From: SVTX01 sp045585895
GTDB taxonomy: Bacteria > Bacillota > Clostridia > Oscillospirales > CAG-272
Length of the DNA: 7,187 nucleotides
Assembly: GCA_045585895.1 (NCBI GenBank)
Contig: JAZMZI010000087.1
Coordinates: forward strand, 1 to 7,187
Direction: 5' to 3'
Below, one piece after another: positions 4,777 through 7,187 of this stretch. The position numbers and the translations under genes are program-made. Below the pieces are notes generated by a model. That model ran no database searches, was not told where the DNA came from, and saw nothing but the letters and a program-made list of their open reading frames with translations. Position 1 is the first letter of the stretch. Each line of letters begins with the position of its first letter.

Positions 4777-5670
4777 TCAGATTAAATTATACTCTCCGAG
4801 CAAATTTTGCAATTTTTTACGGTTTTCATCCCCCATTTCGCAAAGCGGCAGGCGAAGCTCGCTTTCGCAAAGTCCCATTATGGCGCAGGCGGTTTTGACG
4901 GGGATGGGATTTACCTCGCAGAACATCAATTTCATAAGCTTTAAATACTTTTCGTGGAGATGGCGGCATTCTTCTGTATCGCCGTCAAACCATTTTTGAC
5001 AGAGAGTTACCATCTCTCTCGGTATTATGTTGGAAACCACGGAGATCACACCCGAGCCGCCGAGGGAGAGCATTGGCAGAGTTTCTGCGTCGTTGCCCGA
5101 ATATACGTCAAAATGATCGCCGCATTCGGCAATAAGCTCGGAAATATGGGAGATGTTACCCGACGCTTCTTTTACCGCTACGATGTTTGGGTGCTTGGAT
5201 AGCTCTTTGTATACCGAAATCGATATGTTGCAGCAGGTGCGCGTCGGCACGTTGTAGAGAATTATGGGGCAAAGGGCGACTTCGGCGATCTGCGTGTAGC
5301 TTTTTATCAGCCCTCTTTCGGTGGCTTTGTTGTAATAAGGGGTAACTACCAAAAGCCCGTCGTAGCCCAGCCTTGACGCGAAACGTGACATCTCCACCGC
5401 GTGGGCGGTGTCGTTAGAGCCTGTGCCCGCGATCATCGTCACTCTGCCGTGGGAACGTGCCAGAGCGTATTCGAGGACGGCGTGATGCTCTACGTCGGAA
5501 AGCGTTGCGCTCTCTCCCGTAGTCCCGCAGATAACCAGCGCGTTAATGCCGCTATCTATCTGACGGTCGATAAGGTCGCCCATGGTGTCGTAGTCTACCT
5601 CGCCGTCGCGAAAAGGAGTAATAAGAGCGGTCGCCGCGCCCTTGAATATGGATTTTTTCGTTTTGCTCAT
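4777..5670 (-). CDS. dapA: 4-hydroxy-tetrahydrodipicolinate synthase
   Basis: This cytoplasmic TIM-barrel enzyme condenses pyruvate with aspartate-4-semialdehyde, the first committed step to meso-diaminopimelate and lysine. At 297 residues it has the normal length. Expected catalytic residues are all in place: K167 (VAVKEASGN) for the Schiff base, Y139 (ILYNVPTRT), R144, T50-T51 (GTTGE, 49-53) and Y113 (PYYNK), each offset by six from the E. coli numbering. The ATG at 5670 is preceded by AAGGAGA with a gap of about 7 bases. No other dap gene is adjacent; it ends convergent to the lipoprotein and is divergent from queA. N-acetylneuraminate lyase and other members of the superfamily are less likely, because the DapA-type T-T pair and PTR motif are kept. 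No lysine riboswitch is seen in the short leader. Confidence 0.95.
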   Translation of the reverse strand: MSKTKKSIFKGAATALITPFRDGEVDYDTMGDLIDRQIDSGINALVICGTTGESATLSDVEHHAVLEYALARSHGRVTMIAGTGSNDTAHAVEMSRFASRLGYDGLLVVTPYYNKATERGLIKSYTQIAEVALCPIILYNVPTRTCCNISISVYKELSKHPNIVAVKEASGNISHISELIAECGDHFDVYSGNDAETLPMLSLGGSGVISVVSNIIPREMVTLCQKWFDGDTEECRHLHEKYLKLMKLMFCEVNPIPVKTACAIMGLCESELRLPLCEMGDENRKKLQNLLGEYNLI

Positions 5671-5709
5671 AAATATGTCTCCTTTGCGGTAAAAATATGT
5701 CTTTTGCTA

Positions 5710-5738
5710 TTGCAAACAAGGCGTCCGTGTGATATAAT
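5710..5738 (+). promoter_or_regulatory. Sigma-A promoter of queA
   Basis: TTGCAA (5710-5715), a 17-base spacer and TATAAT (5733-5738), with GTGTGA before the -10 giving an extended -10. Start expected near 5745, leaving a leader of about 84 bases. TATAATTAT is repeated exactly at 5733-5741 and 5746-5754. Confidence 0.78.
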
Positions 5739-5743
5739 TATCA

Positions 5744-5772
5744 TGTATAATTATGTACGGACCGTATATTAA
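5744..5772 (-). promoter_or_regulatory. Weak candidate promoter for dapA
   Basis: On the minus strand, TTAATA (5767-5772), a 17-base spacer and TATACA (5744-5749), each matching consensus at four of six bases. The spacer contains the palindrome TACGGACCGTA (5756-5766), a possible regulator site. I found no better minus-strand promoter between dapA and queA. Confidence 0.3.
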
Positions 5773-5828
5773 AAATATATGCCTTGGGCGGTGTCGCCGT
5801 CACGAAAAGGCAGACTAACGGAGAAAAA

Positions 5829-6914
5829 ATGGACGAAAAAAAGGTTATTATAAACGAAAAAAAGCCAACCGATCTTCTAACGGCGGATTTTGATTATTAT
5901 CTGCCCGAATCTCTGATCGCCCAGCACCCTATGGAGAAGCGCGACCACTCGCGCCTTATGGTGCTTGACCGTGAGGATGGCAGCATCACCCACAAGCATT
6001 TTTACGATATTCTTGACTACATAAATCCGGAGGACGTGCTGGTAATCAACGATTCCAAGGTCATTCCCGCGAGGATCTACGGTCACGTTGAGGGCAGAGA
6101 AGAGGCGCTCACCGAGCTGCTTCTGCTCCGTCAGGGCGAGCTTGACACATGGGAGTGTCTCGTCAAGCCGGGAAAACGTGCGAGAGTCGGAATGCGGCAG
6201 GTGTTCGGCGACGGCGCACTGGTTGGCGAGGTGGTGGAGATATGCGAGGAGGGCAACCGCCTCATCCGTTTTGAGTACAACAAAGAGAAGTACGAAAATA
6301 TATATAACGTGCTTCATGAGATAGGCCTTATGCCCCTGCCGCCTTATATCACCGAGCAGCTGACCGATAAGAGCAGATATCAGACGGTCTACGCCAGAGA
6401 AAACGGCTCGGCAGCGGCACCCACGGCGGGACTTCATTTTACCGAAGAAATTTTGCAAAAGCTCCGCGATAAGGGCGTGGCGATCGCTCCCGTAATGCTT
6501 CATGTCGGTCTCGGTACCTTCCGTCCCGTAAAGGCAGACAGACTTGACGAGCATATAATGCACACCGAGTTTTTCTCGGTGTCAAAACAAAGCGCGGATA
6601 TTATTAATTCGCGCCGCGCCGCAGGCGGCAGAGTTATCTGCGTCGGCACGACCTCTTGCCGTACCCTTGAGAGTGCGTCGGACGAGAACGGAATCGTCCA
6701 CGCGATGTCGGCGGATACGGGAATATTCATTTATCCCGGCTATAAATTCAAGGCCGTGGATGCCCTTATCACCAATTTCCATCTGCCCCAAAGCACGCTT
6801 ATTATGCTTGTCTCCGCACTTTACGATAAGGACAAGATCATGGAGGCGTATAAGTGCGCGGTTGAGGAAAAATACAGATTTTTCTCCTTCGGAGACGCGA
6901 TGTTTATAAAATAA
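5829..6914 (+). CDS. queA: S-adenosylmethionine:tRNA ribosyltransferase-isomerase
   Basis: This enzyme moves the ribosyl part of S-adenosylmethionine onto 7-aminomethyl-7-deazaguanine in the anticodon of tRNAs for Tyr, His, Asn and Asp and isomerises it to epoxyqueuosine, the penultimate step to queuosine. Signature blocks run in order: FDYYLPESLIAQHP (21-34), SRLMVLDR (41-48), GSAAAPTAGLHFT (193-205), HVGLGTFRPV (225-234), TNFHLPQSTLIMLVSA (315-330) and FSFGDAM (352-358). The ATG at 5829 is chosen because GGAG lies 5 bases upstream; a TTG at 5784 lacks a ribosome site. The resulting 361 residues are slightly long because a charged N-terminal extension of about 15-17 residues precedes the usual start of the family. 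No tgt or queG is adjacent; the neighbour dapA is divergent and unrelated in pathway. Confidence 0.95.
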   Translation: MDEKKVIINEKKPTDLLTADFDYYLPESLIAQHPMEKRDHSRLMVLDREDGSITHKHFYDILDYINPEDVLVINDSKVIPARIYGHVEGREEALTELLLLRQGELDTWECLVKPGKRARVGMRQVFGDGALVGEVVEICEEGNRLIRFEYNKEKYENIYNVLHEIGLMPLPPYITEQLTDKSRYQTVYARENGSAAAPTAGLHFTEEILQKLRDKGVAIAPVMLHVGLGTFRPVKADRLDEHIMHTEFFSVSKQSADIINSRRAAGGRVICVGTTSCRTLESASDENGIVHAMSADTGIFIYPGYKFKAVDALITNFHLPQSTLIMLVSALYDKDKIMEAYKCAVEEKYRFFSFGDAMFIK

Positions 6915-6971
6915 AAACGACAAATTGGGGTTTAACGGTCTCCACGGCGGTGTCTTTTTGAAAGTTTTTAC

Positions 6972-6993
6972 GTCGCTTTTTTCAAAAAGCGAC
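6972..6993. terminator. Hairpin downstream of queA
   Basis: GTCGCTTTTT (6972-6981) and AAAAAGCGAC (6984-6993) form a perfect 10-bp stem with a 2-base gap, 58 bases after the queA stop. It is the first of a hairpin series and the best placed to end queA transcription, but no T-run follows it. Confidence 0.45.
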
Positions 6994-7000
6994 CGCTGAT

Positions 7001-7036
7001 CCAACGCGCGGAGCGTTGGTCGCCTCCGCAGAGGCG
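7001..7036. repeat. Two adjacent GC-rich hairpins
   Basis: CCAACGC (7001-7007)/GCGTTGG (7013-7019) and CGCCTC (7021-7026)/GAGGCG (7031-7036) are perfect inverted repeats lying one base apart. They carry no coding potential and continue the hairpin series downstream of queA. Confidence 0.8.
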
Positions 7037-7068
7037 AAACTCCTTTTACGCGCTTTCTTTTTTGCTAA

Positions 7069-7106
7069 GCTTTTTTCTTTGCGCTTCTTCTGCCAAAGAA
7101 AAAAGC
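7069..7106. repeat. 13-bp inverted repeat
   Basis: GCTTTTTTCTTTG (7069-7081) and CAAAGAAAAAAGC (7094-7106) are exact reverse complements around a 12-base loop. The right arm overlaps the start of the next, larger hairpin, so the two structures are mutually exclusive. Confidence 0.8.
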
Positions 7107-7187
7107 GGACAAACGATTTGGATTTGCTTTATGTAGAAAGGAAAATTCACTTTCTACATATAAACATTTTAAACCGTTTTCCGCTTT
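7102..7187. repeat. Nested two-level inverted repeat at the window edge
   Basis: The outer arms AAAGCGGA-c-AAACG (7102-7115) and CGTTTTCCGCTTT (7175-7187) pair over 13 bp with one bulged base. They enclose an inner perfect 11-bp stem, TATGTAGAAAG (7130-7140) with CTTTCTACATA (7150-7160). The outer pairing may continue past the window, so the right boundary is unknown. No reading frame is evident from 6915 to the end. Confidence 0.75.

Noticed and set aside
5784..5828. TTG start for QueA
   Set aside because: It has no ribosome site and adds 15 unconserved residues; the ATG at 5829 has GGAG at 5 bases.
5671..5828. Lysine riboswitch upstream of dapA
   Set aside because: The dapA leader is far too short and lacks the conserved five-helix core.
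5877..6563. Open frame of 228 codons on the minus strand
   Set aside because: It is antisense to queA, whose motifs are unmistakable, and it has no ribosome site or family features.
6582..7004. Open frame of 140 codons on the minus strand
   Set aside because: It runs from the hairpin region into the antisense of queA, with no ribosome site and no motif.

Overview
The window looks like chromosome from a member of the Clostridia (Bacillota), plausibly near the Ruminococcaceae/Oscillospiraceae. This is inferred from moderate G+C, strong AGGAGG-type ribosome sites, consensus sigma-A promoters with 17-base spacers, and intergenic DNA full of hairpins. No marker gene fixes the species. The density of repeats, not the gene content, is the most distinctive property.

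Layout: (a) 1-275, no protein gene, but a sequence that folds like a complete stable RNA: its 5' and 3' ends pair and a terminator follows. I could not match it to a known RNA family. (b) 288-532, a repeat element built from the 9-mer AGTGATATT alternating with unrelated short hairpins and ending in a 14-bp hairpin. (c) 546-1472 (-), a sugar-nucleotide type nucleotidyltransferase. (d) 1576-1914 (-), a HIT-family (Hint-like) nucleotide hydrolase/transferase. (e) 2040-3134 and 3155-3916 (+), a likely two-gene operon of an FkbM-type methyltransferase and a short-chain dehydrogenase. (f) 3932-3985, a perfect 26-bp inverted repeat between convergent genes. (g) 4030-4236 (-) and 4366-4701 (+), a small XRE-type regulator divergent from a lipoprotein with an H-x3-C...C-x2-C domain; this pair is more A+T-rich than its neighbours. 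(h) 4777-5670 (-), dapA, lysine/meso-diaminopimelate synthesis. (i) 5829-6914 (+), queA, queuosine modification of tRNA. (j) 6915-7187, no gene but five hairpins, the last two nested.

The genes do not form one pathway; most are independently transcribed housekeeping or envelope-related genes. The readable biology lies in the junctions. The HIT and fkbM promoters face each other so that their transcripts should overlap at the 5' ends. The XRE and lipoprotein promoters share a -35 region centred on a 10-bp palindrome, a good candidate for local regulation by the XRE protein. Four of the promoters share a TGA-extended -10. The candidates for something undescribed are the unidentified RNA at the left end, the AGTGATATT array, and the XRE/lipoprotein module.
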